From the NCBI RefSeq assembly GCF_014650755.1, contig NZ_BMVO01000017.1:62001-126000 (forward strand): a stretch of DNA of 64,000 nt, in the 5' to 3' direction. Within the stretch, counting starts at the first letter, position 1, and each line of letters opens with the position of its first letter. Below are positions 1 through 7,246 of this stretch, one piece after another. Source of the DNA: Streptomyces chryseus (GTDB taxonomy: Bacteria > Actinomycetota > Actinomycetes > Streptomycetales > Streptomycetaceae). Made by a program: the position numbers and the translations under genes. Under the pieces are notes generated by a model, which worked only from the letters and a program-made list of their open reading frames with translations, had not been told where the DNA came from and ran no database searches.

Positions 1-255
1 ATGCGCAATCTGGAGGAGCCGCACCCCGGTGACCCGGGCAACGGCGGCGGGCCGCGGACGGTCGTCGGGGACTGCGTCCACACGACGACGCGCAAGGGGC
101 GGGTGAAGGAGACGCCGTGCGACGGGTCGGGCGCCGGACCACCGGAGTTCGAGGTGGCCGCCGCCGTGGACAGGCGGGCGCAGTGTCCACCGGCGACAGC
201 GCTGTACGTCCAGCTGGGCGGCGGGAAGCCGGTGGGCTGCGCCCGCCGGGTGTGA
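1..255 (+). CDS. LppU-like protein, C-terminal part (5' partial)
   Basis: The reading frame is open from the window edge to TGA at 253-255. The 84 visible residues contain VGDCV near residue 22, TPCDG near 38, a second Cys in AQCPP and a C-terminal VGCARRV. Four spaced cysteines around VGDC resemble the C-terminal domain of LppU-type membrane or lipoproteins in streptomycetes, which usually carry a membrane anchor N-terminal to this domain. The ATG at base 1 is in frame but is probably an internal Met, because no ribosome site or anchor can be seen. Function unknown. It is convergent with the peptidase gene on its right. Confidence 0.55.
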   Translation: MRNLEEPHPGDPGNGGGPRTVVGDCVHTTTRKGRVKETPCDGSGAGPPEFEVAAAVDRRAQCPPATALYVQLGGGKPVGCARRV

Positions 256-303
256 GGGTCCGCGCGTGCGCGGCCCCACCGGCGGGCACAGCCCGGCTCC
301 GCG

Positions 304-1746
304 CTACGGGCGCAGCGTCTGCCGCTGCTCCACGGCGCGCTTGTCGAGCTTCGCGTCGAACGGCGCGAGCGGCTTCGCCTTCGCCGGGTCCGCCTGGACG
401 GCGGCCGGGGCGACACCCGCCCACTCCAGGATCTCGGCAGTGGCCTTCGCCTTCTGCTCGGGGACGAGGCCCGCCACGTTGGCGCCGTGGTTGGCGCCGG
501 GCGCGGTGTAGACGTACGCGTCGCGCGCGCCCTTGCCGAGGCGGAACGGCTCGGCGCTCCACGGGTCGTTCTGCCCGTTGACGAACAGCATCCGGGTGGC
601 GTTGTGCCGCACCCAGCTGTCCACGTCCCGCATCACGCGCGGGTCGAACTTCATCGGGATGTCGCGCGGCACGTAGACGCGCGGCTGGAAGAAGTCCGGA
701 CCGTACTTCATGAGGCCGTCGAGGTGCGGGTACTTCACCTGCGGCGCGCCCAGCTGGGTGCCGGCCTGGTAGTAGTACGGCGTGTACGTCGCCAGGCTCT
801 GGTCGCTGTAGGCGGCGAAGCCGGAGATGGCGTCGACGTAGTCGTAGATGACCTGGTCGGAGGAGCCGGCGGCGGGCACGTCCGCGCAGTCGCTCTCCTT
901 GCTGTACTGCCAGAAGGCCCAGACGAAGTCGAGGACCGTGGACTCGTACGCCTTGTCCAGGCTGCCGACGGTGTCGAAGGTGGCGTTGTTGGCGTCCGCC
1001 CACTCCTTGACCTTGGCGCTCAGCGCCTCGCGCCGCACGAGTGCCTCGCGCTGTACGGCATTGAGCGCGTCGCGGCACTCCTTGGTGCCGACGGTGCGGA
1101 AGAAGCGGTCGTACGCCGCGTCCTGCTTGTTCACCACGTCGTTGGGGGCGACGTACGCGACGACGCCGTCCATGTCACGCGGGTAGAAGCGCTCGTAGTA
1201 CGTCGCGGTCATGCCGCCCTTGGAGCCGCCGGTGGAGATCCACTTCTTGGAGTAGATCTTCTTCAGCGCGGTGAAGATGCGGTGCTGGTCGCTCGCGGCC
1301 TGCTTGATGTCGAGCTTCGACCAGTCGGCGGGGGCCGGCCGGGACGGGGTGAAGAAGCGGTACTCCATCGACACCTGGTTGCCGTCGATGATCTGCGTCG
1401 GCTCGCTGCGACGCGGCGTCGTGGAGACGTTGTACCCGCTGGTGAAGAAGACCGTCGGGCGGTTCGTGTCCTTGTGCAGCAGGGTGATCCGCTGCTTGAA
1501 GGTGCCCTTGGACGGCTTTTGGTGGTCGACCGGCTGGGTGTAGTGCAGTACGAAATAGCGGTAGCCGGTGTACGGCTTCTCCTCCACCAGGCTCATGCCC
1601 GGTATGGCGAGTATTCGCTCCTTGATGTCCTGCTCGTTCTGCTGCTTCGGCTCGGCGGTGGTGACCGCCCCTGCCGGTGTGCTGCCGAGTCCTACGGTGC
1701 CTATGAGCACCGCGAACGACAACAGCAAGCTGCGCGCCTTGCGCAT
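304..1746 (-). CDS. Secreted S37-type tripeptidyl/prolyl aminopeptidase
   Basis: A 480-residue protein with a Sec signal peptide (MRKARSLLLSFAVLIGTVGL, cleavage near PAGA-V). It has the serine peptidase nucleophile elbow GGSKGG with Ser at about residue 175, an Asp in NGQNDPWS and a His in GANHGANV, as in the streptomycete PS-10 (MEROPS S37) alpha/beta-hydrolase peptidases. These release short peptides from the N-terminus of substrates outside the cell. The start is supported by GGGGAGGG six bases upstream. It is a single gene, with a small secreted-protein gene upstream on the same strand. The S37 call rests on the elbow and overall length. The related S28 family is the alternative. Confidence 0.82.
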   Translation of the reverse strand: MRKARSLLLSFAVLIGTVGLGSTPAGAVTTAEPKQQNEQDIKERILAIPGMSLVEEKPYTGYRYFVLHYTQPVDHQKPSKGTFKQRITLLHKDTNRPTVFFTSGYNVSTTPRRSEPTQIIDGNQVSMEYRFFTPSRPAPADWSKLDIKQAASDQHRIFTALKKIYSKKWISTGGSKGGMTATYYERFYPRDMDGVVAYVAPNDVVNKQDAAYDRFFRTVGTKECRDALNAVQREALVRREALSAKVKEWADANNATFDTVGSLDKAYESTVLDFVWAFWQYSKESDCADVPAAGSSDQVIYDYVDAISGFAAYSDQSLATYTPYYYQAGTQLGAPQVKYPHLDGLMKYGPDFFQPRVYVPRDIPMKFDPRVMRDVDSWVRHNATRMLFVNGQNDPWSAEPFRLGKGARDAYVYTAPGANHGANVAGLVPEQKAKATAEILEWAGVAPAAVQADPAKAKPLAPFDAKLDKRAVEQRQTLRP

Positions 1747-1811
1747 TCGCCCTCCCCTGTAATCACAGACGACGGGGCGAACCTAGCGGGGCAACTCCCG
1801 TACCACCAGCC

Positions 1812-2213
1812 TCAGCAGAGAATCCAGCCGGTGGACGCCCTCCGCGCGCCGACCGAACCGTGGGCCCGCACACAGCGGTTGAGGGCGTAGACCGTCACCG
1901 GTCCGGCGCGGTGGGTGAAGCGGCCGCTGTCCCTGGCCGTGCGGCTCCCCCGGGCCTGGATCGTGACCGCCATGACCTGCCGTACGCCGGGCCGCTTGGA
2001 GACGGTGATGGCGCAGGCGTAACGGCGGCTCTTGTAGACGCGCAGTTCCCCGGTGGCGAAGGCGACCGTCTTCACCTTGCGGCCCGAGCAGGCTCCGACG
2101 GCCTCGGCCGTGCCGGTCCCCGGGCCCGCGAGGGTCAGACCCGCCACGGCGATCACGAGGGCAAGTCCGTACATCAGGTGCTTTCTGAGCGCCCCACTCG
2201 CACCACCGAACAC
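1812..2213 (-). CDS. Small secreted Cys-containing protein, unknown function
   Basis: A GTG start at 2211-2213 is chosen because GGAAGGGG lies six bases upstream. It gives 133 residues with a signal peptide (basic ALRKHL, then hydrophobic MYGLALVIAVAGLTLAG, cleavage near AEA-VGA). A later ATG at 2172-2174 would cut off the basic n-region. The mature part (about 95 residues) has four cysteines (GACSG, RYACA, LNRCV, terminal WILC), suggesting two disulfides, and is basic. No known domain is recognised. An imperfect inverted repeat at 2235-2262 lies just upstream of the ribosome site. An exported structural protein or small inhibitor is possible but unproven. Confidence 0.6.
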   Translation of the reverse strand: MFGGASGALRKHLMYGLALVIAVAGLTLAGPGTGTAEAVGACSGRKVKTVAFATGELRVYKSRRYACAITVSKRPGVRQVMAVTIQARGSRTARDSGRFTHRAGPVTVYALNRCVRAHGSVGARRASTGWILC

Positions 2214-2234
2214 GCGTGTCCCCTTCCCCCACTT

Positions 2235-2262
2235 GAGCGTACGTACGTGCGTACGGACGCTC
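2235..2262. repeat. Imperfect inverted repeat upstream of small secreted gene
   Basis: GAGCGT pairs with ACGCTC, and after one mismatch CGTAC pairs with GTACG around a GTGC centre. The repeat lies about 20 bases upstream of the GTG start of the small secreted protein gene. It could be an operator or a leader hairpin. CGTACG strings are common in this genome, so chance contributes. Confidence 0.4.
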
Positions 2263-2331
2263 CGAGGGTACGGCGCGGTTGCGGAGCATCCGGGAGAAGG
2301 TGCGGGACGGAACGTGAAGGATGCGGCGCCC

Positions 2332-2359
2332 GAGGCACCCGGGGCGCCCCCGGTGCCTC
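2332..2359 (-). terminator. Hairpin after the fused ABC exporter gene
   Basis: GAGGCACC and GGTGCCTC pair, followed by GGGG with CCCC around a three-base loop, with one bulged C. The stem starts three bases after the exporter stop codon in the direction of transcription. There is no U tract, as is usual in streptomycetes. Confidence 0.7.
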
Positions 2360-2362
2360 CCC

Positions 2363-5300
2363 TCAGACCGCCGCCGGCTCGTCCTCCCCCACGAAGGTGC
2401 GCCACAGCCGGGCGTACGTGCCCTCCAGGGCCAGCAGCTCGTCGTGCGTGCCGTCCTCGACGACCCGGCCGTGGTCCATGACCACGACCCGGTCCGCCCG
2501 CGCCGCCGTCGTCAGGCGGTGGGCGACGACCAGGGTGGTGCGGCGGCCGGTGAGCCGGTCGGTCGCCTGGTTGACCAGGGCCTCGGTGGCCAGGTCCAGG
2601 GCCGCCGTCGCCTCGTCGAGCAGCAGGACGTCCGGGTCGACGAGCTCGGCGCGGGCCAGCGCGATGAGCTGGCGCTGGCCGGCGGAGAGGTTCCGGCCAC
2701 GCTCGGCGACCTCGTGCAGGTAGCCGCCGTCCAGCGTCGCGATCATGTCGTGCGCGCCGACCGCGCGCGCCGCCGCCTCGACCTCGGCGTCCGTGGCGTC
2801 GGTCCGCCCATAGGCGATGGCGTCGCGGACCGTGCCCGCGAAGAGGTACGCCTCCTGCGGTACGACGCCGAGGCGGTGCCGGTACGCCGTGATGTCCAGG
2901 TCGCGCAGGTCGGTGCCGTCGGCCGTGACCCGTCCCGAGGTCGGGTCGTAGAACCGGGCGACGAGCTTGACCACGGTGGACTTGCCCGCGCCGGTCTCGC
3001 CGACGAAGGCGACGGTCTGGCCCGCCGGGATGCGCAGGTCGATGCCGCTGAGCGCTTCCTCCGGCTCGTCGGCGGACCCGTACTGGAACCGCACGTCCTC
3101 GAAGGCGATCTCGCCGCGCAGCGACAGGACGTCCTTCGGCCGGTCGGCGGCGGCGGTGGAGGTGGGCTCCCGCAGGAGTTCCTGGATGCGCCGCAGGGAC
3201 ACGGTGGCCTGCTGGTATCCGTCGAAGACCTGCGAGAGCTGCTGTACGGGCGCGAAGAACAGGTCGATGTAGAGGAGGTACGCGACGAGCGCGCCCGTGG
3301 TGAGGGTGCCCGCGTCCACCCGCCCCGCGCCGACGATCAGCACCGCGGCGGCGGCGGCGGACGACAGCAGCTGGACGAACGGGAAGTAGATCGAGATCAG
3401 CCACTGACCCCGTACGCGCGCCTGCCGGTAGCTGTCGCTGCGCTCGGCGAACCGCTCGGCGCCGGAGCGCTCGCGCCGGAACGCCTGGACGATGCGCAGC
3501 CCGGACACGGACTCCTGGAGGTCGGCGTTGACGACGCTGACGCGGTCGCGGGCCAGCTCGTACGCCTTGACGCTCGACCTGCGGAAGAAGTACGTGCCGA
3601 TGATCAGCACCGGCAGCGTGGCGAAGACGACCAGCGCCAGCTGCACGTCGATGACGAGCAGCGCGACCATGATGCCGAAGAAGGTGACGACGGAGACGAA
3701 GGCGGTGACGAGGCCGGTCTGGAGGAACGTCGACAGGGCGTCGACGTCCGTCGTCATGCGGGTCATGATGCGGCCGGTCAGCTCGCGCTCGTAGTAGTCG
3801 AGGCCGAGGCGCTGGAGCTGGGCGAAGATCTTGAGCCGGAGCGCGTAGAGCACGCGCTCGCCCGTCCGGCCGGTCATCCGCATCTCGCCGGTCTGCGCGA
3901 CCCACTGCACGACGACGGACAGCAGCGCGAGTCCGGCCGCCGCCCACACCGCGCCGAGCGCGAGCTGGGTGACGCCCTCGTCGATGCCGTGCCGGATCAG
4001 CACCGGCAGGAGCAGGCCCATGCCGGCGTCGACGGCGACGAGCGCGAGGCTGGCCAGCAGCGGCATCCCGAAGCCGTGCAGCAGCCTGCGCAGGCCGTAC
4101 GACTTCTCCGGCTGGACGGCACGGGCCTCGTCGACGGCGGGTACGTCGTTCGCCGGCGGCAGTGCCTCGACCTGTGCGAGCAGTTCGGGGGTCGCGGGCA
4201 TGCCGGGGGCGTGGTCGGTGGCCGGGTCGTGCGGCGAGGTCTCGTCCCGTACCCACAGGTCGGGCGTGATGCCGCGCTCGGCGTCGAACTCGGCGTCCAG
4301 CTCCTCCTGCACCGTCCGGTCGTCGGCCGGTTCCGGCGCCTTGGCGAGGAGGTGCCCGGGCGATACGCCGCCGAGCTCGTCGGGGTCGGTGAGCAGCCGC
4401 CGGTAGAGGGCGGAGCGCTCCTGGAGCTCCTCGTGGGTGCCGATCGCGGCGAGCCGGCCGCCGTCGAGCACGGCGATGCGGTCGGCGAGGTTGAGGGTGG
4501 AGCGGCGGTGGGCGATGAGCAGCGTCGTACGCCCGGCCATGACGGACTTCAGGGCCTCGTGGATCTCGTGCTCGACGCGGGCGTCCACGGCGGACGTGGC
4601 GTCGTCGAGGAGGAGCAGCCGGGGGTCGGTCAGGATCGCGCGGGCCAGGGCGATGCGCTGGCGCTGGCCGCCGGAGAGGGTCAGGCCGTGTTCGCCGACG
4701 GTGGTGTCGTAGCCGTTCGGCAGCTCGGATATGAAGCCGTCGGCCTGGGCGGCGCGGGCGGCGGCGGCGACCTGCTCGTCGGTGGCGTCCGGCAGGCCGT
4801 AGGCGATGTTGGCGCGGACGGTGTCGGAGAACAGGAAGCTGTCCTCCGGTACGAGCCCGATGGCGGCCCGCAGCGAGTCGAGCGTCAGCTCGCGCACGTC
4901 GTGCCCGCCGACGAGGACGGCGCCGTGGGACACGTCGTAGAAGCGGGGCAGGAGCAGCGAGACGGTGGACTTGCCGCTGCCGGAGGAGCCGACGACGGCG
5001 ACGGTCTCGCCGGCCCGGATCTCCAGGGAGAAGCCGTCGAGGACCGGCCGGTCGTCGTCGTAGCCGAAGGACACGTCGTCGAACTCGACGGTGGCCGGGG
5101 CGTCGGCGGGGAGCTCCTTCGTCCCGTCCTCGATGGACGGCTCGGTGTCGATCAGCTCCAGGACGCGCTCGACACCGGCCCGCGCCTGCTGCCCGACGGT
5201 GAGCACCATGGCGAGCATGCGCACGGGGCCGACGAGCTGGGCGAGGTAGGTGGAGAAGGCCACGAACGTGCCGAGCGTGATCTGGCCGCGCGTGGCGAGC

Positions 5301-6094
5301 CAGCCGCCGAGCGCGAGCATCGCGACCTGGCCGAGCGCGGGCACGGACTGGAGGGCGGGGGTGTAGCGCGAGTTCAGGCGTACGGTCCGCATCCGACCGG
5401 CGAAGAGCCTGCGGCTGACCTCGCGCAGCTTGCCGGTCTCCTGCTCCTCCTGGCCGAAGCCCTTCACGACGCGTACGCCGGAGACGGCCCCGTCGACGAC
5501 GCCCGCGACGGCGGCGGCCTGGCCCTGGGCGTACCAGGTGGCCGGGAAGAGCCGGGTGCGGCTGCGCTTGGCGATGAACCACAGGGCGGGGGCGACGGCG
5601 AGGGCGACGAGGGTGAGCAGCGGCGAGAGCCACGCCATGATCACGAGGGAGATGAGGAACAGCAGGATGTTCCCGATCGTCATCGGGAGCATGAAGAGGA
5701 GGCCCTGGATGAGCTGGAGGTCGCTGGTGGCCCTGCCGACGACCTGACCGGTGGAGAGCTCGTCCTGACGGCGCCCGTCGAGGCGGGTGACCGTCTGGTA
5801 CATCTCGGTGCGCAGGTCGTGCTGGACGTCGAGGGCGAGACGGCCGCCGTAGTAGCGGCGTACGTAGGTGAGGGCGTAGACGACGACGGCGGCGGCCATG
5901 AGCAGGCCGGTCCACACGGCGAGGGACCTGGTCTGCGCACCGATGACGTCGTCGATGACGACCTTGGTGATCAGCGGGACGAGCGCCATGACCGCCATGC
6001 CGCCGAGCGACGATCCGAGTGCGAGCACGACGTTGCGCCGGTACCTCCAGGCATAGCCCGCCAGCCGCCGCGCCCACCCTTGATCTGCCGCCAC
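2363..6094 (-). CDS. Fused double ABC exporter (TMD-NBD-TMD-NBD)
   Basis: A 1243-residue protein carrying two type IV ABC exporter halves in one chain. The first membrane domain (about 1-330) is followed by NBD1 with Walker A GSSGSGKS, signature LSGGQRQR and Walker B LLLLDDATSAVD. The second membrane domain (about 660-960) is followed by NBD2 with GETGAGKS, LSAGQRQL and LLLLDEATAALD. NBD1 has Asp in place of the catalytic Glu and NBD2 has an altered signature. Both changes line the same composite ATP site, as in heterodimeric exporters with one degenerate site. A GTG start is supported by GGGAGG. The exported substrate is unknown; drug or lipid export is typical. The gene stands alone between two hairpins. 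Confidence 0.9.
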   Translation of the reverse strand: MAADQGWARRLAGYAWRYRRNVVLALGSSLGGMAVMALVPLITKVVIDDVIGAQTRSLAVWTGLLMAAAVVVYALTYVRRYYGGRLALDVQHDLRTEMYQTVTRLDGRRQDELSTGQVVGRATSDLQLIQGLLFMLPMTIGNILLFLISLVIMAWLSPLLTLVALAVAPALWFIAKRSRTRLFPATWYAQGQAAAVAGVVDGAVSGVRVVKGFGQEEQETGKLREVSRRLFAGRMRTVRLNSRYTPALQSVPALGQVAMLALGGWLATRGQITLGTFVAFSTYLAQLVGPVRMLAMVLTVGQQARAGVERVLELIDTEPSIEDGTKELPADAPATVEFDDVSFGYDDDRPVLDGFSLEIRAGETVAVVGSSGSGKSTVSLLLPRFYDVSHGAVLVGGHDVRELTLDSLRAAIGLVPEDSFLFSDTVRANIAYGLPDATDEQVAAAARAAQADGFISELPNGYDTTVGEHGLTLSGGQRQRIALARAILTDPRLLLLDDATSAVDARVEHEIHEALKSVMAGRTTLLIAHRRSTLNLADRIAVLDGGRLAAIGTHEELQERSALYRRLLTDPDELGGVSPGHLLAKAPEPADDRTVQEELDAEFDAERGITPDLWVRDETSPHDPATDHAPGMPATPELLAQVEALPPANDVPAVDEARAVQPEKSYGLRRLLHGFGMPLLASLALVAVDAGMGLLLPVLIRHGIDEGVTQLALGAVWAAAGLALLSVVVQWVAQTGEMRMTGRTGERVLYALRLKIFAQLQRLGLDYYERELTGRIMTRMTTDVDALSTFLQTGLVTAFVSVVTFFGIMVALLVIDVQLALVVFATLPVLIIGTYFFRRSSVKAYELARDRVSVVNADLQESVSGLRIVQAFRRERSGAERFAERSDSYRQARVRGQWLISIYFPFVQLLSSAAAAAVLIVGAGRVDAGTLTTGALVAYLLYIDLFFAPVQQLSQVFDGYQQATVSLRRIQELLREPTSTAAADRPKDVLSLRGEIAFEDVRFQYGSADEPEEALSGIDLRIPAGQTVAFVGETGAGKSTVVKLVARFYDPTSGRVTADGTDLRDLDITAYRHRLGVVPQEAYLFAGTVRDAIAYGRTDATDAEVEAAARAVGAHDMIATLDGGYLHEVAERGRNLSAGQRQLIALARAELVDPDVLLLDEATAALDLATEALVNQATDRLTGRRTTLVVAHRLTTAARADRVVVMDHGRVVEDGTHDELLALEGTYARLWRTFVGEDEPAAV

Positions 6095-6171
6095 TGCTGC
6101 CTCCCGGTCGTCCTGATCTGCCGGAAGTCACCAACGCGGTGAGGTGCGGATTTCATCCCTCCGCAACGAAT

Positions 6172-6203
6172 ACGGGTCTCCGGTCCTAGGACCGGAGACC
6201 CGT
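6172..6203 (-). terminator. Perfect 32-bp palindrome, terminator
   Basis: Sixteen-base perfect arms (ACGGGTCTCCGGTCCT and its complement) meet with no loop. It sits 12 bases after the serine hydrolase stop codon and about 80 bases upstream of the exporter start. The position fits transcription termination. The exact dyad could also be a protein-binding site. Confidence 0.8.
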
Positions 6204-6214
6204 TCGAGCGCTCG

Positions 6215-7132
6215 TCAGGGCTTCGGCACCGCCGGGATCGCCTCGCGCGGGGTCTGGGTCGGGGCGTACAGGGTGGAGGCGGCCGCCGTCGGGTTCAGGG
6301 CCTTGTGGATCGCCCGGGACACGGCCTGGATGGTGTTCACGCCGTCGTTCATGGTCGGGTTGTCGTGGCTGAGCACGGTGATCGCGTAGTCGTGGCGGGT
6401 GCCCGTGAACGCGCCGATCGAGTGGACCCGCCAGCCGTGGGTGGAGCGCGGCAGCCAGCCGTTCTTGACCTGGATCTTGGCGGTGGACGGGGCTCCGGCG
6501 GGGGTGCCCCAGCGCTGGGAGGAGACGACCTTGGCCATCAGGCCGAGGGTGTACTTGCGCGCGCCGTCACTCAGTACGGTGTTCTTCGCGGTGAGCAGCG
6601 CGAGCAGCTTCTGCTCGTCGCGCGCGGTGATCTGCGTCAGGCCCCAGTAGCCGCCGGTGCCGGGGACGGTGTCCGTCATCTTGGCGGCCGTGAGGAAGCC
6701 CTTGATCTTCGTCATGCCGAGCTGGCGCCACAGCGTGCTGGTGGCGTTGTTGTCCGACTTGGTGATCATGTCGGTGGCGAGCGTGGCCTCGCGCGACGTC
6801 AGGTAGCGGTTCGTCTTCTTCGCGTCCCACAGCAGGGTGGCGAGGACGGTCACCTTGACGACGCTGGCCGAGTCGTACTTCTGCGTGGCGCGCAGGGTGC
6901 AGGTGGTCTTGGTCGGGCGGTCGTACAGCGATATCGCCGTCGTGGACCGCCGCCCCCGCAGCGCCGCGGTGATGTCCGTGGTCAACTTGGCAGCGAGCCC
7001 CGCCTTGGCCGAGGTGCAGACCACCATCGGCGCGGTGGCCGCGGCGGCGGGCGACGCGCCGGCGAGGGGCACGAGGACGGCCCCGGCCAGGGCCGCCGCG
7101 GTCGTGGCGAGCGTTATTCGGCTGTGCGTCAT
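6215..7132 (-). CDS. Secreted class A beta-lactamase-fold serine hydrolase
   Basis: A 305-residue protein with a signal peptide (MTHSRITLATTAAALAGAVL, cleavage near ASPAAAA). It keeps the penicillin-interacting layout: SVVK (SxxK nucleophile and Lys) near residue 90, SDNN (SDN loop) near 130 and KNG (KTG-like) near 225. This places it in the class A beta-lactamase/penicillin-binding superfamily. There is no clear Omega-loop ExxLN motif, so cell-wall peptidase or esterase activity is as likely as antibiotic hydrolysis. ATG start. It is monocistronic and ends in a strong palindrome. Confidence 0.8.
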   Translation of the reverse strand: MTHSRITLATTAAALAGAVLVPLAGASPAAAATAPMVVCTSAKAGLAAKLTTDITAALRGRRSTTAISLYDRPTKTTCTLRATQKYDSASVVKVTVLATLLWDAKKTNRYLTSREATLATDMITKSDNNATSTLWRQLGMTKIKGFLTAAKMTDTVPGTGGYWGLTQITARDEQKLLALLTAKNTVLSDGARKYTLGLMAKVVSSQRWGTPAGAPSTAKIQVKNGWLPRSTHGWRVHSIGAFTGTRHDYAITVLSHDNPTMNDGVNTIQAVSRAIHKALNPTAAASTLYAPTQTPREAIPAVPKP

Positions 7133-7246
7133 GGTGTGGTTTTCCGTCCCCTCGTGACTTCTGCTTCAGATGACCCTTGAGGAGCGGAAAGGTTGTACGG
7201 GACTTCAGCTGCCCCGGCATCGGCCCTGCCCCCGCCGCCCACCCCC

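Noticed and set aside
260..273. Small CCGCGC-GT-GCGCGG hairpin between the LppU-like and peptidase genes
   Set aside because: Only six pairs with a two-base loop; too weak to call a terminator in such G/C-rich DNA.
1812..6134. Very long open frame on the minus strand across the ABC exporter gene
   Set aside because: It is an Arg/Pro/Ala-rich shadow frame produced by high G+C third positions. The exporter in another frame has full domain structure. Only its last 120-odd codons, after a separate start, look like a real small gene.
2321..6142. Long antisense open frame opposite the ABC exporter
   Set aside because: Composition is that of a reverse-complement shadow (Val/Arg/Asp/Gly repeats) with no domain or ribosome site.
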